Origin: Zygnema cylindricum
Taxonomy: Eukaryota > Streptophyta > Zygnematophyceae > Zygnematales > Zygnemataceae
Length of the DNA stretch: 64,000 nucleotides
Assembly (NCBI GenBank): GCA_037447655.1
Contig: JBBHKE010000276.1
Coordinates: 62,001-126,000 of the forward strand
Direction of reading: 5' to 3'
Shown here: positions 62,631 to 64,000 of the stretch, piece by piece
Layout of the letters: each line of letters begins with the position of its first letter
Numbering within the stretch: position 1 is the stretch's first letter
Position numbers and translations under genes: made by a program
The notes under the pieces: model-generated
What the model was told of the DNA's origin: nothing
The model's database searches: none
Seen by the model: only the letters and a program-made list of their open reading frames with translations

Positions 62631-64000
62631 GGGGGGAAGGAGAAGTAGTAAAAGACTGCAAGAAAAACAGGTTAATAACAAGGTAACTAAACTATCTCAT
62701 CAAGATGAACCTCAAACTTATGGAGAGGCGATGACTTGTCCAGAAAGAAATCGGTGGAAGACAGCCATCAATGAAGAGATGGCCTCAATTATGGCAGCCG
62801 ATACTTGGGAGCTGGTGGATTGTCCACCTAACCGAAAACCAATCGGTTGTAAGTGGGTTTTCAAATTAAAACTGAACCCAGATAACACAATCGAGCGCTA
62901 CAAGGCCCGACTAGTGGCAAAGGGATTTACACAAAAGGAGGGAATTGACTACGAGGAAACCTTTGCCCCGGTGGTTATATTTCCCTCCGTCCGCATACTT
63001 CTCAGCCTGGCAGCAGCGGAAGACATGGAAGTGCACCAGATGGACATCAAAACAACCTTTTTGCATGGAGAATTGGAAGAGGAGATCTTCATGCGACAAC
63101 CCGAATGGTTTGTGGAAGAAGGAGAGGAGAGTAAGGTATGCCGGCTGATTAAATCTCTTTATGGTTTGAAACAGGCGCCTCGATAGTGGAATAAGAAGCT
63201 TGATGAGTTTCTTACCGGTCTGGGATATATATCCGGATGAGCTCAGATCACTCAATCTATGTTTTCGAAGATGAGGAAGGTTTTATATTTATTGCAATTT
63301 ATGTTGATGATTTGCTTGTTTTAAGTAAATCAATGGAAAAAATTAATAAACTGAAAACCGATCTTAAGGGGAGATTTGAAATGAAGGATATGGGGGAAGC
63401 AAAATATATTTTGGGAATTCAAGTAGAGAGAGACTGAAAAAGAAAAAATATAAGATTGACTCAAAAGGAAGCAATAGGGAACATGCTTGAAAAATTTCAA
63501 ATGGATAAACCTAATAGTTGTACAACTCCAATGGAATTGAAGAAGGGAAGTGAGGGGAGTGAGGAAGAAGGAGTCATAATCTTAGACGAGGAATTATCTC
63601 CTGAAGAACAGAAGTTCATGCAGACTATTCCTTACAGGCAAGTAGTGGGAAGTCTAATCTATTTTATGAATTGTACCCGGCCGGATTTAGCTGCAGTTGT
63701 AGGAGTGCTGAGTAGAAGTCTAAATGCTCCCACTAAGAGGGATTGGGAGGCAGCTAAGAGAGTTCTTAGATACTTGATAGGAACTAGGGATCTATGGTTG
63801 CATTTGGGTGGGGAGAATACTGACATCACTACTTGGAGTGATGCCTATTATGGTGATGCTCCGATGAGGAGATGCACTTCTGGATATGTATTATATGTGG
63901 GTGATGGGGCTTGCTGTTGGAGTAGCAAACAGCAAAAGGTTATTGCTCAGTCCACCATGGAGGCTGAGTATATGGCCTCTTGCTCTGCTGTAAAAGAATT
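62631..64000 (+). pseudogene. pol: CopA-3 reverse transcriptase and RNase H (partial)
   Basis: RT opens with RRSSKRLQEKQ and ERNRWKTAINEEMAS and has KWVFKLK and RLVAKGFTQKEG. It meets TAG at 63184, where the motif APRQW should continue. A frameshift near 63230 precedes IYVDDLLVLS (about 63298-63327), and TGA lies at 63435. RNase H follows (TWSDAYYGD, EAEYMAS) and is cut by the end of the window. Confidence 0.85.

Larger units (their letters stand above)
58910..64000 (+). mobile_element. Ty1/copia CopA-3 (runs off the window)
   Basis: Inserted in CopA-2 RNase H. 5' LTR 58910-59957, half-tRNA primer site, gag, protease, integrase, RT, and RNase H continuing past 64000. Several stops and frameshifts. 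It is the most diverged of the three CopA copies in sequence. Confidence 0.9.

Overview
The window is nuclear eukaryotic DNA, most likely from the green plant lineage (a streptophyte alga or an early-diverging land plant; a charophyte such as Chara is plausible but cannot be proved here). Four things point that way: a U1 snRNA gene with a plant-type USE plus TATA promoter, LTR-element primer sites that match plant initiator tRNA-Met, plant-style Ty1/copia and chromovirus-like Ty3/gypsy elements, and an intron-rich gene for a secreted cysteine protease with LysM domains. By inspection well over two thirds of the window is transposon-derived. I find two host genes.

Layout. 1-3.4 kb: purine-rich repeat, gene-free DNA and one MITE. 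3.4-12.6 kb: hAT-like elements, including a three-layer nest (hAT-A2 holds hAT-B1, which holds a gypsy element with two 968-bp LTRs). 12.6-18.2 kb: a dense patchwork of TIR elements and MITEs. 18.25-18.48 kb: U1 snRNA gene with promoter, followed by a 38-bp minisatellite and decayed repeats to 20.1 kb. 21.5-27.05 kb (minus strand): a roughly 12-exon gene for a secreted papain-like protease followed by two EGF-like modules, five LysM modules and a cysteine-rich, partly Kazal-like tail. 28.7-30.6 kb: another hAT-B copy and another TIR element. 31.2-49.1 kb: a stacked copia region. A minus-strand copia family (CopB) was hit by a CopA element (CopA-1) and a CopA solo LTR, both in one LTR, and by a young RT-less copia (CopC) in its reverse transcriptase/RNase H region. 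49.4-53.5 kb: more hAT, TIR and MITE copies. 53.65-64 kb: CopA-2, interrupted by CopA-3, which runs off the window.

How the parts relate. The protease is predicted to be secreted and to bind chitin- or peptidoglycan-like glycans through LysM; U1 is a core spliceosome RNA. All retroelement reading frames but one are broken by stops, frameshifts or deletions. The exception is the 879-codon Gag-protease-integrase frame of CopC, which has lost reverse transcriptase and RNase H yet has nearly identical LTRs and a perfect target duplication. The three CopA copies share an unusual layout: a primer site matching the anticodon half of initiator tRNA-Met, a gag start codon within or just upstream of that site, and an antisense tRNA-like segment in the LTR.
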